Below are positions 1 to 18,400 of a DNA stretch of 64,000 bases, one piece after another. The notes beneath the pieces were generated by a model, which was not told where the DNA came from, made no database searches, and saw only the letters and a list, made by a program, of their open reading frames with translations. A program made the position numbers and the translations under genes. Origin of the DNA: Trichuris trichiura (lineage: Eukaryota; Nematoda; Enoplea; Trichinellida; Trichuridae); contig JBAJFE010000038.1 of assembly GCA_037903355.1 (NCBI GenBank), positions 1,736,001-1,800,000 on the forward strand, read 5' to 3'. Within the stretch, counting starts at the first letter, position 1. Each line of letters begins with the position of its first letter.

Positions 1-863
1 GAGCGAGAACGTACGTAATCGGAAAGCGGACATCTCGTACTTAGCCGACTTGTATTTTAAATTTAATGAGATGAATAAGCAGCCCCAGGCGGACGACCTG
101 AACTTGTTTAAGACAAAATCTGTTCTCTGCGTTCATGTCAAAGATGCTTTTCTTCAAGCGCAGCTTCGCAAGGGGCGAGTTGTCTCAGTTTCAAAGCCTC
201 GCCCAAGTGGGAAACACAGGTGGGATCTTTGAAGTGGATGTGGAATTGTACTGTGAGCATCTCCAAACGCTGCACGGCGATTTCACATGTCGTTTTCATG
301 ACATTTTGTCTATGGTGATTCCAAACTGGGTGATCAACCCGCTATCAAATTTTGACGATTAAGAGATGTCACTGCAAGAAGAGCTGCTGGAGTTGCAGTT
401 GAACGTGGAGTTGAAGGCCAGGTTACAGGGTTATCAGCAGTTCTAGCTTCAGAAAGAAATCCCGGTGTTGTACCCTGGCGTATGGGATGTGGTAAAAAAG
501 TTACTGATTTATCTTTTCTCATCGGGTCTAGTGGAGCGCGCATTTAGTATCTTTACAGACCTAGTGACGAAGAAACGCAGTCAGCAAGTAGTCAGACGCG
601 GGGATCTGTGTCTGCGAGTTAAGTCGATCGAGCCGAACATCCGCAGGCTAGTTCGATCGCATCTGGGCGAGCCAAGCAGCTCTCGTTGACTTCTCGAAAA
701 ACAGTTTGCAGAAATAAATCTGTACAGCTGTAGTTAAGCTTCTGGCGTTGCAACCATTTCAGCCAATCAGGGCGCCCGAAGTTGGCCAATCAGAATAGTG
801 GAGCCCGGACGCTCGGGAACGTTTTCAGGAGGGGCCAAACGGCCTTCCGTTTGAGAAACACTG
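1..863 (+). mobile_element. hAT-superfamily transposon, 3' part
   Basis: The 3' portion of a hAT element; its 5' end lies outside the window. It carries a degenerate transposase C-terminus (about 135-689) and ends in the inverted terminal sequence TTGAGAAACACTG at 851-863, the reverse complement (one mismatch) of the 5' end of a second hAT copy at 44018. The untranslated stretch before the end (about 740-850) is also similar to the 3' part of that copy, so both belong to one family. The target duplication cannot be tested because the left end is missing. Confidence 0.75.
135..689 (+). pseudogene. Broken hAT transposase C-terminus (ZBED5/SCAND3-like)
   Basis: Two adjacent reading segments (about 135-362 and 366-689) together resemble the C-terminal end of ZBED5/SCAND3-type hAT transposases: a segment around DFTCRFHDILSMVIPNWVIN, a leucine-rich LQEELLELQ segment, then the hAT dimerisation block with SSGLVERAFSIFTDL, KKR and a DLCLRV..IEPNI motif. 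Stop codons interrupt it (one near 361 and one near 445), so it cannot encode an intact protein. The catalytic core would lie upstream, outside the window. Confidence 0.75.
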
Positions 864-1125
864 GCCTAGGACAAAGGCGGCTAGGATCAAGATTAGTGCA
901 GACTCATAACAGTCTGGGCCATTAAATACAAGAAAGGACGAAAGTAAGATGCCCTCTCTTTAAACGCCTACGAATTGCCATGCTTTAATGAGCTAAGCGA
1001 TATACTGGTGCGCGGAATGGGTACAGAGCAGGGGAAATATAAGATACATAGGGGCGCTTATGCAGAAATAGTGAACATCACACAGGACATATCCAAATAG
1101 TGCGAAACGTCTACGGCAGAAACGT

Positions 1126-1837
1126 TTGGGGCATCAGGAATTAATTTACCCACTTTTTGTAGGTTGGCGCAGATTCCATGGAGACCGGCCACTCCTGCGG
1201 TTTCTTGAACTTGTTGGTAGCAAAACTTCTCGCCTTAAAATGTTAGTCTTCGCAGCTGCTAAAGTTTTATTTAAAAACGTTGTTATAGGGAGCTGTATCT
1301 GCCTTTTCTTCGCGTTATCAAATGAATCTTATAGCGGCTTCAACGAAGCCGTTATCCCTCGTATAACCATGATGCCACGTTCCATGGATGGATCGTAGTC
1401 AGCAATCATATCCTTTAGGACCTGCGCCTACCGGAAAATACTAGCAAGCTTTTGCAGCGTCTAGTCAGAGGGTGTTTGAGCTTTTGTATCTTCCATAACG
1501 TCGTCGTTGCTGCCCGTAGGTGGTTGCATAGTTCTTCGAGTTCCTCGTTCGTGAATGGTTTTTTACAGTCTTCTATGTGCTCCTTGATATCGTCTTCTAT
1601 CATGTCGGAGAAACCCTCACCTCCCAACTCCTTAGCAATATTCACTGTATCCATGACCTCCTCATCGATGGCATTTAAGTCTTTGCGTTCCCTGACTGTC
1701 TCTCCGCAAACTCTTCCAGCAGCTACTGACTGTTCTAGGCTTTATCTCGTGTACCGCCGTGCGAAAGGTGACGGCACTATTTCACGCCGGACGAACTGCG
1801 TTGTATAGAACCCCGCGGATAACGAGGGCCGACTGTA
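1126..1837 (-). mobile_element. Tigger/pogo-type element remnant (Tc1-mariner superfamily)
   Basis: On the minus strand the sequence starts at about 1835 with CAGTCGGCCCTCGTTATCCG, typical of Tigger/pogo ends, next to a TA dinucleotide (the expected target site). It runs into a C-terminal transposase fragment (1742-1415) and a poorly preserved continuation to about 1126, where SMERGIMVI may correspond to the PMDQG region of Tigger transposases. The order suggests internal deletion or rearrangement. The opposite end was not found. Confidence 0.6.
1415..1742 (-). pseudogene. Tigger-type transposase C-terminal fragment
   Basis: The open frame contains LNAIDEEVMDTVNIAKELG followed by GEGFSDMIEDDI and FTNEELEEL. 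This matches the acidic C-terminal region of Tigger (TIGD/DDE-1) transposases, which ends in a conserved TNEEL(E/D)EL motif. It is only about 110 residues, without the DDE catalytic core or CENP-B-like DNA-binding half, so it is a relic. Confidence 0.6.
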
Positions 1838-2718
1838 TATATCTTTGCCGGATCTGTTGTTGTTTAATCCCGCTGAAAGTTAGGTTTCCTGGCCTATTTC
1901 ATTTTGTTTAAGTGCTGTCATTGCATAGTTTCAAAAGCTGCGTGTCAACGAAGGCACTGCTAGCCATTAAGATTATTTAATCGAAGTTATTCGTACATCT
2001 CTAACATTATGCAATTGTTTTCATCGTAACAGTCCGCTTACTCGTTGAAGAAATTAAATTTGAACTGTCACTTTCCTGAAAGCATCATTCTTTTGAAACT
2101 TAATTGCTTCACTTTTTCAAAACTTGCTTCTGTAGCATGTTGAGTTCATTGTGAGTCAGAGTAGTTCAAAACATGAACTCGTTCAGACGGCACCGCGAAA
2201 ATGTTTTCGTGCTGAACCTTCGTACAGATTTGTGTTGCCCCTTTCGTTGGTTCATAGAGTTAAACCGGACGACCGGACTAACAAAGCGTCATGAAGATTC
2301 ATTATGAAAACCTAAGGACCCCTAGGAAATTATGCAGCATTCGATATGAGGCAGCAGGAAGTAGAATGGGCATGAAAGTTGAATCTGTTTATTTGGTATC
2401 TATACGTACGCCGAGCTCAACAATGCGGGAAAGAAATAACTAAAAAATGTGAATAATTAATATGTATAACTCATCCTTTGCCATTCCTAGAAAACCTGTG
2501 TTACTTTTTTTAAAAAGGGGGCGTTATTTGACAGTAGAATGAGTGCTCATAGTTTTCATTTTATGAAGCCGCTTTCTAACTTCAAACAGCTTCGTCTGCA
2601 AAATAGAAAGTATGAGCACTGTTACTTTTTATTTTAATGAAACTCTCTGTAAATGATCTTTCATAGCTTAGTCTTTGTTAGTGCGAATGTTGTAGCTACT
2701 AAGTGCTTACGTATGGCG
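1838..2718. other. Intergenic, nothing recognised
   Basis: AT-rich sequence with no convincing ORF. It includes the presumed 3' flank of the minus-strand phosphorylase gene. An imperfect inverted repeat (about 2540-2625) is visible but has no assignable role. Confidence 0.5.
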
Positions 2719-3546
2719 TTAAAGTTGAAGGATGAATTGCTCAGTGAAACCGAGCAAGTTCATGTTAGATTCCTCAATTGCTTTCGTTACTTCATCTGCG
2801 CCAGTCTTCTGTAGGTGAGAGCCTATTGGGTCACCCATTGTGGTTACAGCAATCACTTCCATTCCGCATTGGCGAGCGACCATTGCCTCGTCACCTGCAT
2901 CCATGCCCACTGCATCGGCCCCAGCGGAGCGTAGGAACTTCAGTTCAGCTGGGGTTGGGCATGCTGGCCCTCCAATGAAGGCATACCTTCCTTCGTGAAC
3001 TCGAACTTTTGTGTCGTTCCGTCCCACAACTTTCTTGAACAGCTTACGCAGCTCTTCGCTGTACATCCCCCGCATTACTGGCCGTTGAGCGCCAGTTTGT
3101 CGATTTGTTGTTCCGACTAAGGCACTGCGTCCTAGCAAGGATGGCATATGCAAGTGATCAGTGACCAGCATGTAATCCCCAATACTGTATTGTTTGTTTA
3201 GCAGCCCAGCTACCGTACTTAAAAATATCTTAGGAACTCCTAACGCGTGCAGCAAGCGAACTTGAAACGTGCACTGTTGCGGTGTGAAACCCTCGTAGCT
3301 GTGCAGGCGAATTGGCATGATGACCGTCAGCTTTTTACCCAAATAACCGAAAAGTAGGCCTCCTTGTCGACCCAGTGTACGTGGGCAAGGTAATCCGGGA
3401 ATGTCGCTGCTTTTAATTGTTGTGCATTTATCCATTTGATCAGCCAGCTCTTCATGTCCAGTAGAACTTAGTATGGCAATGGCCGGTTTCTCAGGCACCC
3501 TTTCCCTCACGTAGGCACTTGCTTTCTCAACGTCAAAGTTCTGCAT
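2719..3546 (-). CDS. PNP: Purine nucleoside phosphorylase family protein, divergent active site
   Basis: A 275-aa single-exon protein of the trimeric PNP/MTAP (NP-I) family, which splits purine nucleosides with phosphate. The ORF is open 8 codons further upstream from a GTG; the first ATG is at 3546. Conserved landmarks are the phosphate/ribose segment with R80, H82 and Y84 (MPIRLHSYEGF), the STVAGLLN segment (family NAAGGLN), the GGP turn at 192-194, and GADAVGMD around 209-216. Three family residues are changed: the phosphate-site His (GHAG in human) reads GRQG (59-62), the purine-binding Glu in GPSFET reads GPACPT (193-198), and the purine-contacting Asn of the ITN motif is replaced in TTMGDPIG. 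The fold is well supported; ordinary inosine/guanosine activity is not. Lack of introns in an intron-rich neighbourhood suggests a retrocopy or a specialised paralog. Confidence 0.85.
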   Translation of the reverse strand: MQNFDVEKASAYVRERVPEKPAIAILSSTGHEELADQMDKCTTIKSSDIPGLPCPRTLGRQGGLLFGYLGKKLTVIMPIRLHSYEGFTPQQCTFQVRLLHALGVPKIFLSTVAGLLNKQYSIGDYMLVTDHLHMPSLLGRSALVGTTNRQTGAQRPVMRGMYSEELRKLFKKVVGRNDTKVRVHEGRYAFIGGPACPTPAELKFLRSAGADAVGMDAGDEAMVARQCGMEVIAVTTMGDPIGSHLQKTGADEVTKAIEESNMNLLGFTEQFILQL

Positions 3547-4093
3547 AATCCTTACATCCTCTAACTGCACTCAGGTGGATTGGCTAACCAACGATCAATG
3601 CGTCATGTTAAACTAATTTCAGGTTAGTTTTATAGCGTCTTAGTTTACTACACTTAACTTTAAAGTCACTTTTTGTCTTTGTATTTTTATAAACGACTCA
3701 CTGACTTTATTTTCAATGTTCACCAGCGCACTGTCTTGATAAAACAGCTTAAGGATAGCATTAACTATTGACTTAACAAACCGCAAAAAAAGTTTCTTAC
3801 GTTTACCTTAAAAGGGTACTGTATTACTTTTTCTTGTTATTCAAGCGACCATTAGTAATGTAAATTTCATTAAGGTTGGTAACTTTAGGGAACGTTAAGA
3901 GAACGAGTGTAGTGGTTATGTAGCAACCTAAATTTTGGCCAGTAGTTATTGGTTGGTTTCATGGACATTAAGCTGTGTTACTCTGACTTTTGTGACGGCT
4001 TCGTCCTAAAGGTTTAATCAGCATTTCATTACTAACAGTATCGTCGCAAAGCTGGAGCTTGACATCCCAGACTGTCAGTACAATACTTTAAAC
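3547..4093. other. Intergenic, nothing recognised
   Basis: AT-rich stretch between the phosphorylase start and a hAT insertion. No ORF or repeat recognised. It should hold the phosphorylase promoter. Confidence 0.4.
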
Positions 4094-4778
4094 CAGGGAT
4101 GGGGAACGCCCGGCCCACGAGACCATTCCATCCGGCCCGCGAAGCATTCCTTTCCATCCGCTGAGGTAACCACACATGGATACGAGATTCGGTGAAGTGT
4201 GACTGTCGGGGCTTATTCCTTACAATGCGATGAACTTATTGTATATGAATCCTAGTAATAACATAAATCTTGCATAACAAACAGGGAGCATCAGCCTGTT
4301 TAGGAAGACAGTTTTGCTCTTGGCTCTCTGTCGACAAACCGATGTCGTTAGTCTTCAGAGGCAAGCAGTAGACAGCACTAGTGTGCGCATCGGTAGCGTG
4401 GACCATAGGGCCGCCTACCGACCCAAAGTATTATTCTTATTTCGCCTTATCGCTTTGTTAGAGGGGTGACTCAAATGAACATACAGTAGAACCTCCATAA
4501 GTTGACCACCCAAGGGACCAGGAAAAACTGGTCAACATAGGAGGTAGTCAACATAAGAGGCTGTGGGTATATTATATTATTCACGTGCGGACCAACCAAG
4601 TGGTCAAAATTCAGTCAACTTAAGGAGGTGGTCGACATAGAGAGGTGGTCAACTTCGGAGGTTCTACTGTACTTGCAAACAAAGCAGGTTATGTTCTTTG
4701 GCTGAGTATTCTGTACGGCCCGCGAATAGTCTTATAAACGTTTAAACCGCCCGCGGCAGCAAAAGGGTTCCCCCCCTG
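4094..4778 (+). mobile_element. Non-autonomous hAT element with 8-bp target duplication
   Basis: The left end CAGGGATGGGGAACGCCCGG and right end GGGTTCCCCCCCTG are imperfect inverted termini, with CGGCCCGCGA-type blocks beside both, as in Charlie-like hAT elements. Both flanks carry the identical octamer CTTTAAAC (4086-4093 and 4779-4786), the 8-bp duplication expected for hAT. At 685 bp and with no ORF, it is non-autonomous. A pogo-type MITE is inserted inside it. Confidence 0.85.
4484..4669 (+). mobile_element. Pogo-type MITE nested in the hAT element
   Basis: A 186-bp element bounded by CAGTAGAACCTCCATAAGTT on the left and its near complement (ending CGGAGGTTCTACTG) on the right, flanked by TA on both sides (4482-4483 and 4670-4671). 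GGTCAAC-type motifs repeat inside. Short length, no ORF and the TA target indicate a Tc1-mariner/pogo MITE. It lies wholly within 4094-4778, so it inserted later. Confidence 0.8.
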
Positions 4779-4936
4779 CTTTAAACCTTCTTCTGCTTCA
4801 CTTTCGCCTCGTTGTCGTTTCTTGGAATTTACCGCCTGCATTTTTCGATCACACGCGTTCGCAGATCAGCATTTGTTCACGATGAAGCGACATATTCATT
4901 TTTTTGCCATTCCGTCCCTAAGAGGCAGAAGCCAAG

Positions 4937-6018
4937 ATGTTTAGCTCCGTTAAGGACTGTGCTGACGAACTGCGTCAGGGTTGTCATATGAGACTGGTCT
5001 TACAATGCATTCTTAAATAACGGGTCAGTACTCTTGCAGAAAACAATCAGGTCCAAAGCCTACCAGTTCACCGCGACCTGGAAGACCGAATAGCTGTCAA
5101 CCACCAGTGCATTTGAAGAAGAGTGCTACGTCATGCAAAGGGCAACCTGTGACTCAGAATTCCCTGTGCAACAACGCAAGCAGCGCTGCTAGATCAGCTG
5201 CTTCAAGCCTTGCCCAACGAAGAGACGAAATAACCAACAATCAGTTCAGGGCTGCGTTGCCATGGAATGGGGACGCAACAGTTAAAGGTCGAATTGGACC
5301 TCTTCTTTCTCCCTCCAAAACTGGGACAGTATCAAAGTCAGCAGCAGGCCCACACAGTGATACCAGGCCTAGGCAAACTGTTCCCGCGAGAAGACCTGCA
5401 GAAGTTACTAGGGTTCCAAATAGCATTCGTCCCAGTTCTTCCACCCTTCGTCGAGCGAACAATGGCGCAGCACCTCCGCCAGCGGCTCAAAGATTGCTGG
5501 GTATTTCAAATTCTCTGGGTAAAGGGAAATGTCTGGACAGAAGAGAGCCAATGTTAACCCCGTCGCCTGTTCAAAGACCACGTATTATATCAGATGTCGC
5601 AATAACAACTGGAAAGCAATCAGGCAGCAGAGCATCTGTTCGTCCGCCCGCAAGCAGCCTTCGAGAAATAGAATTGCGTCGCGAGTTCTTAAGACGAAGG
5701 GATCAGTTTCTTGGCGAGATTTCTAGCGACAATGAATCTGATTCTGAAGAAGAGGCCAACAGCGAGTTCGACGACTTTATCGACGATTCTGAATACGTGG
5801 ACGAAGAGGCATCGAATGAAATCAGGCGGTTGTTCAAATACGACCCTAAGAAGTATCGGTACATTGACCTCATGGATGACAGAGACATGGAAGCAAGCTA
5901 TGGAGATATTTGTCGCGAGGAAGCCAAATCCAGCAGGATAGGTTTGCAGGAAGATTTGGAAGAATTTCGAAAAGAGCAGGAGAAGAAGAAACAGAAACTG
6001 CGGTCACGACGACATTAA
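4937..6018 (+). CDS. spt-2: SPT2 domain protein (histone H3-H4 chaperone, SPTY2D1 homolog)
   Basis: Nuclear chromatin protein that binds histone H3-H4 during transcription. The diagnostic SPT2 domain is at the C-terminus: an acidic run, FDDFIDDSEYVDEE, then EIRRLFKYDPKKYR, MEASYGDICREEAKSSRIGL and QEDLEEFRKEQEKK with a basic end, the same order as in human SPTY2D1. The preceding part is low-complexity, rich in Ser, Pro, Arg and Ala, as usual. The long exon is open upstream to about 5017. Proposed start: exon 1 4937-4979 (ATG at 4937) joined to 5051-6018 across a 71-bp intron, phase consistent, giving 336 aa. That first exon is the uncertain part because the conserved SPT2 N-terminus is not visible. 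An AATAAA at 6090 follows the stop. Confidence 0.8.
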
Positions 6019-6089
6019 ATGGATATATGTTCATGTATTACAAGCCTGCCTGATTGCTCCCACGGAATCGTCCATCTGTAACGTTAGTA

Positions 6090-6095
6090 AATAAA
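6090..6095 (+). terminator. Poly(A) signal for the SPT2 gene
   Basis: AATAAA 72 bp after the SPT2 stop codon and about 150 bp before the next start codon, so it separates two same-strand genes. Confidence 0.5.
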
Positions 6096-6247
6096 TCTTT
6101 CGAAGACACTGTTCATTGTTGTGTCGTTTGTAACAGTTACTTTTTTCCAATTTGGCACTTTCAAGGGATTTCGCAGAATGTCATCTCATAACGTTATTGC
6201 AAGTTTCAGCTAAACGGATTTTGAAGGGACCTTAGAAATTCGTCTTG

Positions 6248-8096
6248 ATGAATGCCGCCGTTGTGAGCCTTGTGGAAAACGTAGTCAAGCAGCTACACAA
6301 GTTCTCTTTTGACGTGGCCAAGGAAGCCATTGAAGATTTTCGCATCAGCAGCTTATCGTTGGCTCCTGTTGATGATGCTCTGCTGTCGCTGGTTCAGTGT
6401 TTGTCGCTTCTGACTACTGCCGAAAAGGGCTACGTCTCTCTGTCATTTTTGGGACCGAAGGGTTTTCTGCGCAAGGAGTCTGGCACTCGTTCCATCTACA
6501 ACCTGGTTCGCGGTGATTTATTAAAGTTCAGCGGTGAGCCCATTGGCCTGCCTGTGACGGAGGCGCACGAAAGAACAGTGGTTTGCCATTTACTTAGACA
6601 ACTGTATGCTTTCGTTTCCGCTCGAATATCCCTTATGAATTGGTAATTTTCCTGTTTGACCAACCGTTCGAATTTACTTTCCGCTTGTAGCTACGAGAAG
6701 TTGACCTCCTTTAGCACGGTAAAAGCAATCAACGTGGAAGAAATAGCGGAGATGATTGACCAGTGTTTCCGACATTACGCAGGCATGTTCCATCATCCCC
6801 TAATTGGACCGCTGCAGACGGCATTCACGTTGAGTGCACTTTGAATTTTTTTATTTTTTAAAATTTCGTCAAACTCTCTTTTTAGTATAGAATGTGAAAT
6901 GCTTTCTCAACTGCTTAAATGCCAGATCCATCTGAGTGGCGTTAGATTCACCCTATCTTTAGCTGCGCTGAGAGAGGCTCAATGCCGCTTGAACGGTTGG
7001 ACTAGCGAGGTTGGCCTTAGTAGTCCATCGAGCCCGGTACTGTTTTTTGCTGTAATATACTTTCCTATAATGACGACATTATGAAGAAGATTTCCTCTTG
7101 GTTCACATTCAAGCAATCCCCCAAGCAACGATCTCTGCCTGCCCTACTACTTTGGTTTCAACAGTTCTACGGACTCCTAATTTCGAAGGTATTTTCTGGT
7201 TACTTTTTTGCTAAGTCAAATGGGTTTTGGTGACATTTAGTTTGCTTTATATTTTTACGAGGTGCTTGCCAGACAAACGTCGCACAAGGAGTTCCAAAAC
7301 TATCTAGCTAAGTTGCCCGTTAATTATCCGCTGAGGTTGTATAACTTGAAGTGTTTCATGATTGATAAATGAGAAATGTCGCTTAGGATAGCCTCGTTCT
7401 GCCGCAGATACGACGCGTCCAACTGCTTCCTGGTCGTCGACGCCACGGAACTGCGACATGGAGAATGGAATGGCTATAAGTTGCCTTCTTTCGAGCAAAC
7501 TAGTACAGGCTTGGAGAACTTTCCCATCATTTACTCGTATCCATTGGTATTCGACATATACTAGAATTGCTGTTCCATTCCTGGTTAATTGCATTTACTT
7601 CAGGAGAAGCCGACGCATCTTCTGCCTTCTGTTGTTATGATTTTGACGGAAAATTTTGAACGGTTAGAAATCCAAGATCGCATATGCTCATCGCAGGATC
7701 CTGTAAGCTTATCTCTTTAATTCCAAGCTGAATTGTTAAAACTTCCGTCTTAGTCCTTGAGGGATTAGCCATCTGATTTCTAGAAGTTAGGCCATAGGCA
7801 TATCAACTAATAAGTGCGCGTGTATGTTCAGTTTGTGTTGCTTTATCGTCACCATCTCTAGTAGTTGCAGCACACCGTCAATGCCTTTCTTCCATATCGT
7901 CTTTTGATAAAGGATTTTTAAGAAAAAAGACCTGACATTTTTCGTCGCCCGAATCGAAAGAAGCATGTTCATTGTACTCGTTTTCAAGCTGTTGAAATGT
8001 GAGAGGAAGCCGCTTGTCATTCAGTTCGTGAATGAATTATGCTGCGAGTTGAGATGTGCGCGACTGTTTCAATCACTGAAAACTGGAGGGAAGTAA
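6248..8096 (+). CDS. KICS2: KICSTOR subunit 2 (KICS2/C12orf66 homolog)
   Basis: Homolog of KICS2, part of the KICSTOR complex (KPTN, ITFG2, C12orf66, SZT2) that anchors GATOR1 at the lysosome for amino-acid control of mTORC1. I rebuilt 8 exons by aligning to the remembered human protein: 6248-6642, 6691-6833, 6891-7036, 7087-7188, 7262-7335, 7387-7546, 7604-7702, 7923-8096. All junctions are GT-AG, phases agree, and the product is 430 aa (human about 445). Matching blocks in order: TAEKGYVSLSFLG with RSIYNLV; MFHHPLIGPLQTAF; CEMLSQLLKCQ; a Pro-x-Leu-Leu-Leu-Trp segment; IASFCRRYDASN; PSVVMILTENF; and the C-terminal block TFFVARIERSMFIVLVFKLL to FQSLKTGGK. Introns are 48-73 bp except the last (220 bp). 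It starts 230 bp after the SPT2 stop and ends 165 bp from the convergent TMC stop. Confidence 0.88.
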
Positions 8097-8216
8097 CTCC
8101 AAAATGGTATGCACTTTTTCAAACTTCTTAACTTTGTGGCGCCGCTGTCGTTGCCCTCCTAAAGAGCACCCTGGCTAGGAATTTTGTGTAGTTTCATGCT
8201 AAATAGATTTCACTGG

Positions 8217-8222
8217 TTTATT
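8217..8222 (-). terminator. Poly(A) signal for the TMC gene
   Basis: AATAAA on the minus strand (TTTATT on plus), about 40 bp beyond the TMC stop codon at 8261. Confidence 0.55.
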
Positions 8223-8260
8223 TACAAGTGCTGAGCGCTCAGCTTAGCATAGCATGACAG

Positions 8261-15476
<7,216 letters not shown>

Positions 15477-18400
15477 GATTCCAACGCTGGCTGACGCTAC
15501 TCAGTTGCGTTGATTACAAAAAGCACGACTGGCAGCGATTGGCAAAACTTGGAGCAGTGACTTTCATAGAGGAATGAGCATGCGTTGTTTCGCGGTAGCT
15601 CGGAACATGTCAAGTTTGAAAAGACGGAAGGAGTGTAGCGAATGACCAGTTTCATCATAGATTCAGAGCAATGGAAAGATTTGCAGTTGCGTGTTTTGTC
15701 TTGAGCTGACTTGTTTCCGTCAAATTCCCTACTACGTGGTTGCTTATGACGACCCAATTTCCGAAGCAGATCAGAGAACGCCGGCCACGGGCTCCCTTTT
15801 TAACAATTAATCATTCTGAGTATTTAGAGAATAACTTTTGCACACTTTTTTGCGTCACTAGGCGTTAATAGTTGCAATTGAAGATACGGTAGCACTTGTG
15901 TTCATTGAAGTTAACTGCGCTTGATCTGATTGATTATAAATCTTTTGGACTGTAAGCATAACGTGAATGAGCTACCCAGCTAACAAAGCTCGAACCTTTG
16001 ATTCTACTGGCAACCAAGTCCAACCTTGATTTTAAAAAGGCATGCATTTTACTTGATATCAAAATCCAGCTATAGTTAACGCGGGCGTCCCGATGATTGA
16101 GAGAGGCAGTATTCCGAATTTCGCAAAAATCAAACAAGCCTAGCGTTATCCTCCACCTAGGTCAAAAGTAACTAAATAAGTAAATAAATACATAAATACT
16201 GCAGTCATTAAAGAGCTACCCGAGTAGATTTGTCAAATCATAGCAGCTAAGCTTAAAAGGTAGCATTCTAATCCAAGCAGCGAAAACAGTTCACGTCAAC
16301 TGTAACAGCGTTTAGTGACGTTTTATTTCAAAAACAGACGTTGAGAAACGTTTCCTTATTTTTAAAACACTAATTTGAAATATGCAATGATCATGTGCGT
16401 ACTATAAAGGGGTGTGAACCTGCTATTAATAGCGTCAGGTTAATCAGCTAGCCACGATTAATTTCATCTAGCAACGAAGTTCCACGAGTTCCTTTCCTAT
16501 GTGAACAAGGTATTTGCTAATGAAAGAAAACTTAAGAAACACTAACACGGTTAGCTAAACATCTGACTGGCAGCTTGAGTCCGGGACAACCCACTAGACA
16601 AGTCGACATTCCACTTAACTTCCTTAGCAATATGTGTTTGCAGCAGCGCTGCTCATCAGAGCATAAAGATATATGCTGAAACAGCATGTTAATGCGTCAG
16701 AAGAGTTAACCTTAGGTTTCTTTTTCATGTTTCATATTGATATTGAGATGGTACTCAAGTCGCTTTGGGAAACGTGTTATGCCCTCAAGCTTTGTTGCAG
16801 TTAGTTTCTTTTTGCTTTTTCGTGGAGCCTTGAACAGTAAATGTACTTACTTTATCGATTCTCCGCATGGAGTGACCGTTTAAGTGAGCAGCCTGATCTA
16901 AGGCGTCAAGCGTCTCGAGACACGACGGCATCTTATAGTAAGTACCTGACTTTTAATGTCTTAAGTAGAAAGTCCCTACTCAATAGATGAAAAAGGCAAC
17001 GCTGTGCATGAACAGTGAATCGTCCTCTACAGCCTAGTTTTATAGCTGCTTTTCCGGCTAAATGGCACAAGAAACTACTGAAACGGGAAATATGTCGTCA
17101 AATAAGGCGCTGTTAAAATAGAAGAGCTAAATCAGCTTCACTACAATAAATGGAGCAATCGCATCACCTTGTGTGCGCGATACGGCGTTACAAGCGATAA
17201 CCAGGAGAAAATCAGTTTCGTTAATACCCTAAACCTATAGCCTGAAGTCCATTGTATTCTCCGACAGCAAGCATACATAGGAAGTTTGGGTGTCAGAAAT
17301 GACTAGTTATGCAAATTATCTGGGTCTGATTATTGACTTATAATTAACTTTTAAGGGAATTTTTATTTTTCCTTTTGAAACAATCGAGCTGCAGACATGC
17401 AGGATCGTTTCCATAACGAAGCTGTAAAGGCTTTTTCTAGTTTCCTTTGTTCTTGCCGCGAATGGTGCACATTTCATAACACCGTTGGAAGACAGTAAAC
17501 GTTCTTTTCGAAAATGGGGCGCCTTATAACGTTGCCGGGTGATACATTTCCGCTAAGGAGGTGTGTTTTTACGTTAGCCGACATGAGTAATCCCTTGAGC
17601 TTCGGAAACAAGCATGTAATAAACGGTAACAGTAGAAACTTTGCCAATGAAAATAAACAATGTTCTTTTATAAAAAAGTAATCCACTGTTGTTGCAACGG
17701 AGAAATATGTTTTATGTTTCCATGTTCTAATTTAAGATATGGTGATGATTAACAGCTGAACAGTTGAACAATTGCTTCTCAATTTCGAGGCCATTTGTTA
17801 TTTCTGCTCTGAGTCCAGTCCATTGAGTTAGAAGCAATGGCGCTAGATAGTTTTAAATAGCTGTTCTACGGCTTTGTCAATTCAGTGAAATAATGGTTGG
17901 TCTCCCCTAATGGAATGAAATTTTGCGTGTCGGGTGTTTGTGCTCTACGTAATAACATATCCTTTTAAGTGTCTCTGTAGCAGAGAAAATCGCTGCTTTT
18001 GGAAAAGTGAAGATGATTGTCTAACATGATGAAACTAAAATAGGTAAATGGAACTTTTCTCCCCAGCAGTAAAATCATCCAATTTCCACGTAAAAATTAT
18101 CACATCGTAACGTGACAGTGAAGTTGCATCACGCTTGAGTTCGTAAATCCCAAACCTGCACGCAGCTAACAGATGGGGCAGAATGGAAGTCTCAACATAT
18201 TAATAATTCAGCATAAGCTTTTTTATGGAGCCTTTTTGCCATTAGCGTGCTCAGCAGTGGATCTCCGCAGGCTTTGTTTCGTAATTATACCGGTCTACTC
18301 ATTGAAGGAAACCGATTCAAGTTTCCTAAGACTTGCTGAAATAGCATACACATAATGAAGAAACGTTTCGTAACAGAACGACATCTTTTAAAGGCGATTG

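Noticed and set aside
1452..1808. 118-codon plus ORF
   Set aside because: Antisense shadow of the Tigger transposase fragment, which has a clear family match on the minus strand.
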